Shown: piece after piece, positions 25,851 through 34,760 of the stretch | How positions within the stretch are numbered: the first letter of the stretch is position 1 | How the letters are laid out: each line of letters starts with the position of its first letter | Assembly (NCBI RefSeq): GCF_905187505.1 | Contig: NZ_CAJJIC010000002.1 | Span: 1-62,345, forward strand | Source of the DNA: an uncultured Mailhella sp. | GTDB taxonomy: Bacteria; Desulfobacterota; Desulfovibrionia; Desulfovibrionales; Desulfovibrionaceae | DNA: 62,345 bases | Direction of reading: 5' to 3' | Translations under genes and position numbers: made by a program | The notes under the pieces: generated by a model | Seen by the model: the letters and a program-made list of their open reading frames with translations, nothing else | The model's database searches: none | What the model was told of the DNA's origin: nothing

Positions 25851-25941
25851 AAAACATTATTATAATCAAATAATTATAATCATCAAAAAAAATAAAACGT
25901 CCTATTTTTGCACACTGCCTAAAATTCTTATCAGGAATTAT
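25851..25941. other. AT-rich patch with a 9-bp direct repeat upstream of the unknown gene
   Basis: The gap 25632-26045 contains no gene. About 90 bases are strongly AT-rich against a GC-rich background, with TTATAATCA repeated at 25860 and 25874 (14-base spacing). The patch ends just before a good promoter and could be an UP element or a binding site for a Fur-like or nucleoid protein. Confidence 0.4.
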
Positions 25942-25943
25942 TC

Positions 25944-25972
25944 TTGACAAGAGAAAAATTCATGCCCATACT
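25944..25972 (+). promoter_or_regulatory. Sigma-70 promoter of the 120-residue unknown protein
   Basis: Perfect TTGACA, a 17-base spacer and CATACT. Predicted transcription start near 25979, giving a leader of about 65 bases that ends in AAAGGAG before the ATG at 26046. Confidence 0.65.
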
Positions 25973-26045
25973 GTCTTCAACGACCATGCTTATGGAGAGG
26001 CGATTCCGCCGCCGCTCCGAGTTTTCTCCCATAAAGGAGTTGACC

Positions 26046-26408
26046 ATGCAGTACAATACCCCCGATCAGCTCAAGGCCTTCAGCCGCCTGCCCATAGAAT
26101 GGAACCTCGACCCCGCCGACGCCGTGACCCTGTACCTTGAATGGGGAAACAACGACTGGAGGGCCGAGCATCCGCCCGTCCGCTCCAAGGACGACTTTGC
26201 GCACTACTTCGTGCTCGACAACTGGACCGATCATCCCACGCTGCGCCTTGTCATGCGCAACTCCGAGGCCACGGAGGACCTGTGGGTGTATCCGCTGCCC
26301 AGAGAGCTTGAAGGCGACTTCAAGCAGGAATTCGGTTCGCTGAAGGGCGTGTTCATGCCCTCCGATCCCATGAAGGACTGGCTGAAAAAACAGCTTTACG
26401 CCGCGTAG
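26046..26408 (+). CDS. Conserved small protein of unknown function
   Basis: 120 residues, soluble, no signal peptide or membrane segment, acidic and rich in aromatic residues (for example ADAVTLYLEWGNNDWRAEHPP and YFVLDNWTDHPTLRLVM). I do not recognise a domain. ATG at 26046 was chosen for the strong AAAGGAG site; an upstream TTG at 25944 coincides with the promoter and is rejected. It is a single-gene unit with its own promoter and terminator, and the strong expression signals suggest an abundant protein. Confidence 0.75.
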   Translation: MQYNTPDQLKAFSRLPIEWNLDPADAVTLYLEWGNNDWRAEHPPVRSKDDFAHYFVLDNWTDHPTLRLVMRNSEATEDLWVYPLPRELEGDFKQEFGSLKGVFMPSDPMKDWLKKQLYAA

Positions 26409-26427
26409 TCATACGCATCCCTCGACC

Positions 26428-26467
26428 AGGGCCCGACGGAACATCCTCCGGCGGGCCTTTTTTTGAA
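26428..26467 (+). terminator. Rho-independent terminator after the 120-residue protein
   Basis: AGGGCCCGACGG pairs imperfectly with CCTCCGGCGGGCC (GGCCCG/CGGGCC core) and is followed by seven T. The rest of the 290-base gap before the tRNA shows no gene. Confidence 0.75.
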
Positions 26468-26698
26468 CGTCTTCCGCGCTTTTCTTCCGGCGGAAAAAGT
26501 CCCGGCTCTTCGTCCACTTCTGACGGAGCTCTCCTCCCTGACCGCAAAGGGGACGAGCGTCGGAAGCGACGAAGGGAAATCTCCCGCCGCTCAAGGGCGG
26601 AAAGCCTGCGCCGCAGGCCGCCGGACAAGCGCCGTTCCTCTTGCCTCCGGCGCGAAGCTGTGTTAAATTCATCGCCTTGCAGTATATGGAACTTTTCT

Positions 26699-26783
26699 GC
26701 GAGAGTGGCGAAACTGGCATACGCACTGGATTTAGGATCCAGCGGAGCAATCCTTGAGAGTTCAAGCCTCTCCTCTCGCACCA
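26699..26783 (+). tRNA. tRNA-Leu, anticodon UAG
   Basis: 85 bases including an encoded CCA. Acceptor stem GCGAGAG/CTCTCGC, discriminator A, anticodon stem CTGGA/TCCAG with loop TTTAGGA (anticodon TAG), T-arm GAGAG-TTCAAGC-CTCTC, and a variable arm of about 14 bases. Reads CUA/CUG-type leucine codons. It ends 68 bases before trigger factor on the same strand. Confidence 0.95.
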
Positions 26784-26851
26784 CCTCTTGCGCCATTTCC
26801 TCCGCCGGACACGCGAGGTTCGGCGGCTTATTCATAAGGAGTTTTACCGAT

Positions 26852-28168
26852 ATGGCTCACAGCATTGAAGTCGTTTCCCCCGTTTCCCGCAAAATCAGCG
26901 TGACCGTCCCCGCCGAGGAAGTCAACGCCGCGCTTTCCGCCGCCGCCCGCGAAGTGGGCGCTTCCGTCACGCTGCCCGGATTCCGCAAGGGCAAGGCTCC
27001 CGCTTCCGTCATTGAAAAGCGCTTTGCCGGGGAAGTGATTTCCCGCGCCACCGAAACGCTGGTGGAGCGCCGCGTGGCCGACATTCTGAAGGAAGAAGAC
27101 TTAAAGCCCCTCTCCCGTCTCGACTACGAAGGCGGACAGATCACCCGCGGCCAGGACCTTTCCTTCTCCTTCAGCTTTGAAACCCTGCCCGACGACATCA
27201 AGCTGCCCGAAGACCTTTCCGCCCTCACCGTGGAAATGGATTCTTCCGAAGCCACGGAAGAAGAGCTGGCCGCCTTCACGAACCGCCTGCTGAAGAGCAC
27301 CGCCACGCTGGAAGAAGTGAAGGAAGCCCGTCTTCCCGAAAACGGCGACATCGTCACCATTGACGTGGACGGCGAAGTGGACGGCAAGAGCGTGCCCGGC
27401 ATGAAAGTGGAGAACTACAGCATTCAGCTCTCCGAACCCGCGGAAGGCAAGGAACTCTCCGAGCTCGACAAGATCATCCGCGGACTGCACGCCGGCGAAG
27501 AAGGCACCGGCTCCATGGTCTGCCCCGAAGACCATGTGGACGAGACCCTGCGCGGCAAGACCGTGAACCTTCGCGTGAAGCTCAACAGAATCAGCCGCGA
27601 AATTCTGCCCGAACTCAATGACGACTACGCCAAGAAGCTCGGCTTCCCGGATCTCGACGCCCTCAAGAAAATGATCGCCGATCAGGCCAACCACAACAAG
27701 CTGACCAATGCCCGCAGCGAAGCCGAGCGCAAGCTCATGACCTCGGTGCTCGAAGGTCAGACCTTCCCCCTGCCCGAAGCCGTGGTGAAGGCCCAGCAGG
27801 AAGAGTACGAAAACGAAGTGCGCGAGTACCTCAGCCAGCAGGGACTTGAGAAGGAAGCCGTCGACGAGACCGTCAAGAACATGGCCGAAGACAGCCGCAA
27901 GCAGGCCGAGGAACGCGCCCGCATCCAGCTGTTCCTCACCGCTCTCGCCCGCCGCGAAAAGATCGAAGTCACCGCTCAGGAAGTGGACATGCAGATCATG
28001 CAGATGGCCCACCAGTACAAGCAGGACTTCCACAAGCTGCGCGAGGCGCTCTATCAGAACGGCGCCGTCAACGACATTCAGGACCGCATGGTGAACAGCA
28101 AGGCCATGAACCTCATGTTCGACAAGGCCCAGAAGGTCGCTCCCGCCGCCGAAGCCAAGGCCGAATAA
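26852..28168 (+). CDS. tig: Trigger factor
   Basis: 438 residues. Ribosome-bound chaperone and prolyl isomerase. The ribosome-docking signature is seen as PGFRKGKAP near residue 44; a central FKBP-like domain follows (GDIVTIDVDGEVDGK, about 163-178), then a long helical C-terminal domain. ATG at 26852 has AAGGAG ten bases upstream. It heads the quality-control block tig-clpP-clpX-lon; a hairpin with a pyrimidine-rich tail separates it from clpP. Confidence 0.96.
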   Translation: MAHSIEVVSPVSRKISVTVPAEEVNAALSAAAREVGASVTLPGFRKGKAPASVIEKRFAGEVISRATETLVERRVADILKEEDLKPLSRLDYEGGQITRGQDLSFSFSFETLPDDIKLPEDLSALTVEMDSSEATEEELAAFTNRLLKSTATLEEVKEARLPENGDIVTIDVDGEVDGKSVPGMKVENYSIQLSEPAEGKELSELDKIIRGLHAGEEGTGSMVCPEDHVDETLRGKTVNLRVKLNRISREILPELNDDYAKKLGFPDLDALKKMIADQANHNKLTNARSEAERKLMTSVLEGQTFPLPEAVVKAQQEEYENEVREYLSQQGLEKEAVDETVKNMAEDSRKQAEERARIQLFLTALARREKIEVTAQEVDMQIMQMAHQYKQDFHKLREALYQNGAVNDIQDRMVNSKAMNLMFDKAQKVAPAAEAKAE

Positions 28169-28183
28169 AGAATCAGGAACAAG

Positions 28184-28224
28184 GAACGATTCCCCGGCCC
28201 CCAGGGCTGGGGAATTCCTTTCTT
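28184..28224 (+). terminator. Attenuator-like hairpin between tig and clpP
   Basis: ATTCCCCGGCCC and GGGCTGGGGAAT pair over 12 positions with one G-U, loop CCA, followed by TCCTTTCTT. Likely a partial terminator that sets the tig to clpPX ratio. Confidence 0.6.
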
Positions 28225-28237
28225 AAGGAGTCCAGAC

Positions 28238-28849
28238 GTGACTATTCCCTTCGTTATCGAATCCACCGGACGCGGAGAACGTTCCTACGACATCTACTCC
28301 CGTCTGCTCAAGGACCGCATCGTGCTTCTGTGCGACGAGGTCAACGATGCCACGGCGTCTCTCATCTGCGCCCAGCTTCTGTTTCTGGAATCGCAGGACC
28401 CCGAGAAGGAAATCAGCCTGTACATCAACAGCCCCGGCGGGTCGGTCACCGCTGGCATGGCCATTTACGACACCATGCAGTTCATCGCGCCTCCCGTGGC
28501 CACCATGTGCATAGGCCAGGCCGCCAGCATGGGAGCCTTCCTTCTGGCCGGCGGCGCGAAGGGCATGCGCTACAGCCTGCCCAACAGCCGCATCATGATC
28601 CATCAGCCCTCCGCCGGCGTGCAGGGGCAGATCACCGACATGGACATACACGTGCGTGAAGGCATGCGTCTCAAGAAGAATCTGAACCGCATCCTTGCCG
28701 AAAACACCGGCAACACTCTCGCCCGCGTATCCGCCGCCACCGAGCGCGACAACTTCATGTCCGCCGAGGAGGCCCTCAAGTTCGGTCTTATCGACCGCAT
28801 CCTCAGCTCCCGCCACGACGTGGCGGCCCTTGCAGGAAAACAGGCATGA
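28238..28849 (+). CDS. clpP: ATP-dependent Clp protease proteolytic subunit
   Basis: 203 residues from a GTG start with AAGGAG nine bases upstream. The catalytic triad is complete: S97 (GQAASMGA), H122 (MIHQP) and D171 (TERD), the same numbering as mature E. coli ClpP. Forms the tetradecameric protease chamber fed by ClpX. The stop overlaps the clpX start by 4 bases. Confidence 0.97.
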   Translation: MTIPFVIESTGRGERSYDIYSRLLKDRIVLLCDEVNDATASLICAQLLFLESQDPEKEISLYINSPGGSVTAGMAIYDTMQFIAPPVATMCIGQAASMGAFLLAGGAKGMRYSLPNSRIMIHQPSAGVQGQITDMDIHVREGMRLKKNLNRILAENTGNTLARVSAATERDNFMSAEEALKFGLIDRILSSRHDVAALAGKQA

Positions 28850-30087
28850 GCGACGAAGAAAAGGAACTCCACTGCTCCTTCTGCGGCAAGAGCAGCACCC
28901 AGGCACGCCACTTCGTGGTGCAGGGCGACGTGTGCATCTGTGATGCGTGCGTGGCCGCCTGTTCCCGCATCATGGCGGAAGAGGATGCCGAGGAAGGACA
29001 AAGCTCCGCCTCTGCTTCCGGCGAACTGCTCACCCCCCAGCAGATAAAGGCACGGCTCGACGACTATGTCATCGGACAGGAACGCGCCAAGAAGATTCTT
29101 TCCGTGGCCGTGCACAACCATTACAAGCGGGTGTTCCACGCCGGAGCCATCGAAGGCGTGGAGCTCGAGAAGAGCAACATTCTGCTGCTCGGCCCCTCGG
29201 GCAGCGGCAAGACGCTGCTTGCCCGCACGCTGGCGCGCATTCTCAAGGTGCCCTTCGCCATAGCCGACGCCACCACCCTCACCGAGGCCGGCTATGTGGG
29301 CGAGGACGTGGAGAACATTCTCGTCCAGCTTCTGCAGAACGCCGACTACGACCTTGACGCCGCGTGCAAGGGCATTATCTATATCGACGAAATCGACAAG
29401 ATTTCCCGCAAGGCCGACGGCCCGTCCATCACCCGCGACGTTTCGGGCGAGGGCGTGCAGCAGGCTCTTTTGAAAATCATCGAAGGCACCGTGGCCAACA
29501 TTCCGCCCAAAGGCGGACGCAAGCACCCGCAGCAGGAGTTCATCCGCATGGACACCTCGAACATCCTGTTCATCATGGGCGGCGCGTTCATCGGGCTGGA
29601 AAAGCTGGTGGAAGCGCGTTCGCGCGGCACCAGCATGGGCTTCGGCGCGCACATCGAAAAGAAGACCGAACATCGCATAGGCGAGCTGCTCGACAGGGTG
29701 CTCCCCTCCGACCTCGTGCAGTTCGGGCTCATTCCCGAATTCATCGGCCGCATTCCGGTGATCACCCATGTGGAAGAGCTCGACGTGGACGATCTTCTGC
29801 GCGTCATGACCGAGCCGAAGAACGCGCTGGTCAAACAGTACCAGAAGCTCTTCGAGCTCGACGGCGTGACGCTGACATTCGAGGACGACGCGCTGCGGGC
29901 CGTGGCGGAAAAGGCGCTGGAAAACAAGACCGGCGCCCGCGGCCTTCGAAACGTGCTGGAAAACGTGATGCTCGACATCATGTATGAACTTCCCACCCTC
30001 AAGGACGTCACCGAGTGCATCATCACCCGCGGCGTCATCGAGGGGACGGACAAGCCCGTTCTGAAGCGTTCCGCAGAAAGCCGGTAA
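28846..30087 (+). CDS. clpX: ATP-dependent Clp protease ATP-binding subunit ClpX
   Basis: 413 residues. N-terminal zinc-binding domain with C10, C13, C32 and C35 (HCSFCGK and CICDAC), then a AAA+ module: Walker A GPSGSGKTLL, Walker B IIYIDEIDKI, and the ClpP-contact IGF-like loop expected after it reads LIPEFIGRIPV in the RKH/sensor region. Unfolds substrates and passes them to ClpP. Translationally coupled to clpP (ATGA). Confidence 0.97.
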   Translation: MSDEEKELHCSFCGKSSTQARHFVVQGDVCICDACVAACSRIMAEEDAEEGQSSASASGELLTPQQIKARLDDYVIGQERAKKILSVAVHNHYKRVFHAGAIEGVELEKSNILLLGPSGSGKTLLARTLARILKVPFAIADATTLTEAGYVGEDVENILVQLLQNADYDLDAACKGIIYIDEIDKISRKADGPSITRDVSGEGVQQALLKIIEGTVANIPPKGGRKHPQQEFIRMDTSNILFIMGGAFIGLEKLVEARSRGTSMGFGAHIEKKTEHRIGELLDRVLPSDLVQFGLIPEFIGRIPVITHVEELDVDDLLRVMTEPKNALVKQYQKLFELDGVTLTFEDDALRAVAEKALENKTGARGLRNVLENVMLDIMYELPTLKDVTECIITRGVIEGTDKPVLKRSAESR

Positions 30088-30170
30088 CGGCTGCGCGGGG
30101 CGCTTCAACCGGCGCGCCAAGACGGAAGAGAATTCTTTTCGTCGCACGCGTCACGGGACAAAAACTTTCT

Positions 30171-30239
30171 CCGGGGACATCCCCGGTCCCGGGTCTTGCG
30201 TTCCTGTCTTTCCGGTCTTCCGGCCGGACAGGAACGCAA
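30171..30239 (+). promoter_or_regulatory. Tandem hairpins in the clpX-lon gap
   Basis: First CCGGGG-ACAT-CCCCGG (30171-30186), then TTGCGTTCCTGTC and GACAGGAACGCAA (13-bp perfect arms, 30196-30239) with a small inner CCGG/CCGG stem. No T tract follows. It ends 27 bases before the lon ATG, so it is either part of the lon leader or a processing or attenuation element. Confidence 0.5.
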
Positions 30240-30266
30240 TTCCGTAACGGGAATACGAGGTTCCTT

Positions 30267-32702
30267 ATGGCTGAACAGACTCCGCTGGAATTGCCCATCA
30301 TCACGCTTCGCGAAGTGGTGATGTTTCCGCACGCCGTCATGACGTTCCATGTCGGGCGTTCGGCTTCGGTAAGCGCCATCAACAGCGCCGTCACCGAATA
30401 CGACAAACAGATATTTCTGGTCGCGCAGACCAGCTCCGCCATCGAGCGGCCCGGTCCCGAAGACCTGTTCCGCATAGGCGTGGTCAGCCGGGTTCTGCGC
30501 GCCGACCGTCTTCAGGACAACACCATCAAGCTTGTGTGCGAAGGGCTGTACCGCGCCTCGTGGCTGCCCCTGAACGCAAGTTCCACCTTCGGCGACAGAG
30601 CCTTTCCGCGCCTGCGCACCGTGCGCGTGGAGGAAACGCTGAACAGGGACGACGAGCTTCCCGCCGTGGTGGAAGCCCTGCAGGAATCCCTTTCGGAAGC
30701 CTGCCGGCAGAACCGCCGCATCACGCCCGAACAGCTCGCGGCCTTTGCCCTCATCGAAGACCCCGGCACGCTGGCCGATGCCGTGGCCCCCTGCCTCAAG
30801 GCGGACTATCTGCACAAGCAGGCCATTCTGGAAACGCTGGATCAGGGACAGAGACTGCGCCAGGTCTATGAGTCGCTCGGCGGAGAGCTCATCTCCTCAA
30901 GCATCGACAAGACCATCAAGAGCCGCGTCAAGGCCCAGATGGAGCAGAACCAGAAGGAATACTACCTTACCGAGCAGCTCAAGGCCATCAACAAGGAACT
31001 CGGCCATGACGACATTCAGGCCGAAATCCTTGAACTGGAGGAGCAGCTCAAGGCCAAGAACATGCCCGAGGAAGCCCGCGAACGGGCTCTTCGCGAAGTG
31101 CGCAAGCTCCGTCAGATGCCTCCCGCATCCTCGGAATACGTGGTGGCCAGAAACTACGTCGACTGGATCATCGATCTGCCGTGGAACGAGCTGAAAAAGA
31201 TAGACATCGATCTCGCGAAGGCCAGAGAGGTGCTCGACGGCGGTCACTACGGCCTTGAAAAGGCCAAGACCCGCATTCTTGAATACCTTGCCGTGCAGAA
31301 GCTCTCCGGCTCCCTCAAGGGCCCGATTCTCTGCCTGGTGGGCCCTCCCGGTGTGGGCAAGACTTCGCTCGCCAAGTCCATAGCCGAGGCCACGGGCCGA
31401 GAGTTCGTGCGCATTTCCCTCGGCGGCGTGCGCGACGAGGCCGAAATCCGCGGTCATCGCCGCACCTACATCGGCGCTCTGCCCGGCAAGATCATCATGG
31501 CACTGAAGAGGGCGAAGTCCAACAACCCGCTCTTCTGCCTCGACGAAATCGACAAGATGACCGTGGACTTCCGCGGCGACCCGGCCTCCGCCCTTCTCGA
31601 AGTGCTGGACCCGGAACAGAACAGCGCGTTCAACGATCATTATCTCGACATGGATTACGACCTCTCGCAGGTGTTCTTCATCACCACGGCCAATTCCATG
31701 CAGAGCATCCCCGCGCCCCTTCTCGACCGCATGGAAGTGCTCGAGCTTTCAAGCTACCTTGAAGGCGAAAAGGTGCACATCGCCCGCGAATTCCTGCTTC
31801 CGCGGCAGTGGAAGCTGCACGGCCTTCGGGCCGAGAACATGAATCTTACGGACGAGGCTCTCCTTGAGATCATCCGCTCCTACACCCGCGAATCCGGCGT
31901 GCGCAATCTGGAGCGGCAGATTGCCGCCCTGTGCCGCAAGACGGCCATCCGTCTTGTGGACGCAGACGACACGAACCTCTGCGTGACCATCACGGACAAG
32001 GATCTCGAAGACTTCCTCGGCGTCAAGAAGTACCGGTACGACGAAAAGGAAAACGCGCCGCAGGTCGGCGTGGTGGCCGGTCTTGCCTATACCGGCGCAG
32101 GCGGCGACATCCTGTACATTGAAACCGTGATCATGCCCGGCAACGGCAAGGTGCAGGTCACGGGCAAGCTCGGCGACGTCATGAAGGAATCCGCTCAGGC
32201 GGCCTTTTCCTACATCCGTTCCCGCTCCAGCCAGCTCGGTCTGCGTCCCGACTTCTACAAGGACATCGACATTCACGTGCACGTGCCCGAAGGCGCCGTA
32301 CCCAAGGACGGACCTTCGGCAGGCATCACGCTGGCCACGGCCATCGCCTCCGCACTGCTCGGCATCGCCGTGCGCGACGACGTGTGCATGACCGGTGAAA
32401 TCACCCTGCGCGGCCGCGTGCTCCCCATCGGCGGACTCCGTGAAAAGCTGCTTGCCGCAAGCCGTTCCGGCATGAAGACCGTGCTCGTGCCCGCCGACAA
32501 CGAAAAGGATCTCAAGGAAGTGCCCGAAGAGATCCGCAGGACGCTGGACATCCACTTCGTGCGCGATGCCGACGAAGTGCTGCCCCTTGCCCTCATGGCC
32601 TCGAAGGAAGAAATATTCTCCGGCGAGGCATCCCATGCGCTGACCCACTCCCTGCGCGCCCATCGCGCGCTCGGTCAGGATCTCGGCGGCGCGGTGCTGT
32701 AG
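30267..32702 (+). CDS. lon: ATP-dependent protease Lon
   Basis: 811 residues. N-terminal substrate-binding domain (LPIITLREVVMFPHAVM), AAA+ module with Walker A GPPGVGKTSLAKS and Walker B LFCLDEIDKM, and a C-terminal protease domain with the catalytic serine in KDGPSAGITLA and lysine in GLREKLLAA. Degrades damaged and regulatory proteins. ATG at 30267 follows ACGAGG; the longer open frame upstream overlaps clpX and the hairpins. Confidence 0.97.
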   Translation: MAEQTPLELPIITLREVVMFPHAVMTFHVGRSASVSAINSAVTEYDKQIFLVAQTSSAIERPGPEDLFRIGVVSRVLRADRLQDNTIKLVCEGLYRASWLPLNASSTFGDRAFPRLRTVRVEETLNRDDELPAVVEALQESLSEACRQNRRITPEQLAAFALIEDPGTLADAVAPCLKADYLHKQAILETLDQGQRLRQVYESLGGELISSSIDKTIKSRVKAQMEQNQKEYYLTEQLKAINKELGHDDIQAEILELEEQLKAKNMPEEARERALREVRKLRQMPPASSEYVVARNYVDWIIDLPWNELKKIDIDLAKAREVLDGGHYGLEKAKTRILEYLAVQKLSGSLKGPILCLVGPPGVGKTSLAKSIAEATGREFVRISLGGVRDEAEIRGHRRTYIGALPGKIIMALKRAKSNNPLFCLDEIDKMTVDFRGDPASALLEVLDPEQNSAFNDHYLDMDYDLSQVFFITTANSMQSIPAPLLDRMEVLELSSYLEGEKVHIAREFLLPRQWKLHGLRAENMNLTDEALLEIIRSYTRESGVRNLERQIAALCRKTAIRLVDADDTNLCVTITDKDLEDFLGVKKYRYDEKENAPQVGVVAGLAYTGAGGDILYIETVIMPGNGKVQVTGKLGDVMKESAQAAFSYIRSRSSQLGLRPDFYKDIDIHVHVPEGAVPKDGPSAGITLATAIASALLGIAVRDDVCMTGEITLRGRVLPIGGLREKLLAASRSGMKTVLVPADNEKDLKEVPEEIRRTLDIHFVRDADEVLPLALMASKEEIFSGEASHALTHSLRAHRALGQDLGGAVL

Positions 32703-32726
32703 ATCCCCGACGTTCTCTTCCGAAGC

Positions 32727-32758
32727 CCGTCCGGCAAAAGCCGGACGGACTTTTTTTT
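32727..32758 (+). terminator. Rho-independent terminator after lon
   Basis: CGTCCGGC and GCCGGACG, loop AAAA, followed by GAC and eight T. Confidence 0.93.
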
Positions 32759-32892
32759 CGGCAGAAAAAGGCAAGCTGACGACAGAAACGGGCATGGGCT
32801 TCCGCTCTCCGATCCCGTATCATGCCCTCTGTTTCCCAAAGGCGGCAGCGCCGCCGAAACGCTTTACCCCAAAACGATCACGGAGGGCTCTC

Positions 32893-33744
32893 ATGCAGAA
32901 CGTTACCCTGAACAACGGCGTCGTCATGCCCATGCTGGGATTCGGCGTCTATCAGATAAGCGACGCCGACACCTGCAAGGCATGCGTATCAGCCGCCCTT
33001 GCGGCCGACTACAGGCACATCGACACCGCAGCCGCCTATCTCAATGAGGAAGCCGTGGGAAAAGCCGTCGCAGAAAGCGGGATTGCGCGCGAGGATGTCT
33101 TTCTCACCACCAAGCTGTGGATTCAGGACACGGGATACGAAAAAACGAAGGCTGCGTTTGCCGCCTCTCTGAGGCGTCTCAGCACAAACTATGCCGACCT
33201 CTACCTCATTCATCAGCCCTTCGGAGACGTGTACGGTTCCTGGCGCGCCATGGAGGAGCTGCTTGAGGAAGGTAAAGTCCGGGCCATAGGCGTGAGCAAC
33301 TTTCCGCCCGACAGACTGGTTGACCTCATCCTGCACAGCCGCATCGCTCCGGCCGTGAATCAGGTGGAAACTCATCCCTTCTGTCAGCAGCGTCAGGCCG
33401 TGACCGTCATGAAGGAGTACGGCGTGCGCACGGAATCGTGGGGGCCTTTTGCCGAAGGCAGAAACCATCTCTTCCATAATCCCGTGCTGCTCTCTCTGGC
33501 GGAAAAGCACGGGAAAAGCGTGGCACAGGTGGTGCTGCGCTGGCTCAATCAGCGCGGCATCATTGCCATTCCCAAAAGCGTGCGCCCCGAGCGCATGGCC
33601 GAAAACCTCGCCGTCTTCGACTTTTCTCTGGACGACGAGGACATGGAATGCATAGCTTCGCTCGATACGGGAAAGAGCCTTTTCTTCGACCACCGGGATC
33701 CGGCCGTGGTCAAGGCCCTGTGCTCCATGCGCTACGACATCTGA
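32893..33744 (+). CDS. Aldo/keto reductase
   Basis: 283 residues, TIM-barrel NADPH-dependent carbonyl reductase of the DkgA/DkgB type. The catalytic tetrad is visible: aspartate in HIDTAAAY, tyrosine in AAYLNEE, lysine in TTKLW and histidine in LIHQPF; cofactor-binding IPKSVRPERM is near the C-terminus. ATG at 32893 follows CGGAGGG. It is convergent with an AraC-family regulator, overlapping it by 13 bases, in the style of the E. coli yqhC-dkgA pairing. Confidence 0.92.
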   Translation: MQNVTLNNGVVMPMLGFGVYQISDADTCKACVSAALAADYRHIDTAAAYLNEEAVGKAVAESGIAREDVFLTTKLWIQDTGYEKTKAAFAASLRRLSTNYADLYLIHQPFGDVYGSWRAMEELLEEGKVRAIGVSNFPPDRLVDLILHSRIAPAVNQVETHPFCQQRQAVTVMKEYGVRTESWGPFAEGRNHLFHNPVLLSLAEKHGKSVAQVVLRWLNQRGIIAIPKSVRPERMAENLAVFDFSLDDEDMECIASLDTGKSLFFDHRDPAVVKALCSMRYDI

Positions 33745-34640
33745 CCGGCTCCGCCTCTCATCTTCCGTCCCCGCTCCGCGTCGCGCCCCGGCGACACGCC
33801 GAACAGACGCCGGTATTCTCGACTGAACTGCGACTCGCTTTCATAGCCCACGGCAAAGCACGCCGAAGAGACATCGTGTTCTTCCAGAATCATAAGCCTG
33901 CGCGCCTCCATGAGGCGCAGTCTTTTCTGATACTGAAGAGGACTCATGGACGTGACGGAACGGAATTGATGATGAAGCGTGGAAACGCCCATGCCCGCCA
34001 GCCTCGCCAGAGACTCCACGTTCATGGGCTGTCGGAAGTTCTCCTTGAGCCACGCTGCAGCCCGCGCCACCTGCCTGCCGGGAGAACCCTCCCTGCAAAG
34101 CTGTGCAAGCCACGGCCCCGCAGGGGAAAGCAATGCCCGGTAATGGATCTCCCGCGCAATGAGCGGAGCAAGATACGGCGCCTCCTTTGGAGAATCCAGA
34201 AGCCGGATCATGCGGACAAAGGCATCAACGAACGCATCGTCGGCATGAATCAGGGCAACGGCCCGTCTTTCCTCCGAACAGAAAAAAAGTCCCGCCTCCC
34301 GCGCAAGCTCCGCAAGCATGACCGGATCAAGTCTGAGAGACACGCCGAGATACGGCGACGAGGGAGAAGCCTCACTCACATAGAAGAGAGCAGGCATGTC
34401 CATGCCCACCATAAGGCAGTCGCCCGGCCCGTAGTCGTATTCTTCCGCCCCCACGGCTGAATGCTTTCTTCCTCCGGCCAGAAGAGCCATCGCGGGAACA
34501 TACAGGCACCGCTCCGGCCTGCTGGCCGTACTTCGGCGTCCCATGCGGACGCCGGGAAGACCGGTATCCCTCATGCCGTCTTCCGGCAAAAGGCGCAAAA
34601 GCCGCTCTCCAAGTTCCTTCAGGCCAGATGAAACGTCCAT
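33732..34640 (-). CDS. AraC-family transcriptional regulator
   Basis: 302 residues. The N-terminal half is a cupin-like effector domain of the AraC_N (YqhC-like) type, with DYGPGDCLMVGMDMPA; the C-terminal 100 residues hold two helix-turn-helix motifs (MNVESLARLAGMGVSTLHHQFR and DVSSACFAVGYESESQFSREYRR-like segments). YqhC in E. coli responds to aldehydes and activates an aldehyde reductase and dkgA, so control of the adjacent aldo/keto reductase is a fair inference. Confidence 0.88.
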   Translation of the reverse strand: MDVSSGLKELGERLLRLLPEDGMRDTGLPGVRMGRRSTASRPERCLYVPAMALLAGGRKHSAVGAEEYDYGPGDCLMVGMDMPALFYVSEASPSSPYLGVSLRLDPVMLAELAREAGLFFCSEERRAVALIHADDAFVDAFVRMIRLLDSPKEAPYLAPLIAREIHYRALLSPAGPWLAQLCREGSPGRQVARAAAWLKENFRQPMNVESLARLAGMGVSTLHHQFRSVTSMSPLQYQKRLRLMEARRLMILEEHDVSSACFAVGYESESQFSREYRRLFGVSPGRDAERGRKMRGGAGQMS

Positions 34641-34707
34641 GAAGATTCTCCCGTCATGTACGGCACTCTACAACGAAACGGCAGGAAAATACAAACGGCA
34701 GGACGGC

Positions 34708-34742
34708 AAGAGCCCCCGTCAGACGAACTGACGGGGGCTCTT
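34708..34742 (-). terminator. Terminator-like hairpin after copA
   Basis: AAGAGCCCCCGTCAG and CTGACGGGGGCTCTT, 15-bp perfect arms, loop of five. No long T run follows on the minus strand, but position between copA and the AraC gene fits termination. Confidence 0.75.
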
Positions 34743-34760
34743 GAAACAGTTTTTCCGGTC

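Noticed and set aside
26699..26783. tRNA-Leu as an integration site for a mobile element
   Set aside because: No integrase gene and no repeated tRNA 3' end nearby; both flanks have native composition and core genes.
26660..26851. Extended trigger factor start upstream of 26852
   Set aside because: The extension reads through the tRNA-Leu gene and lacks a ribosome site.
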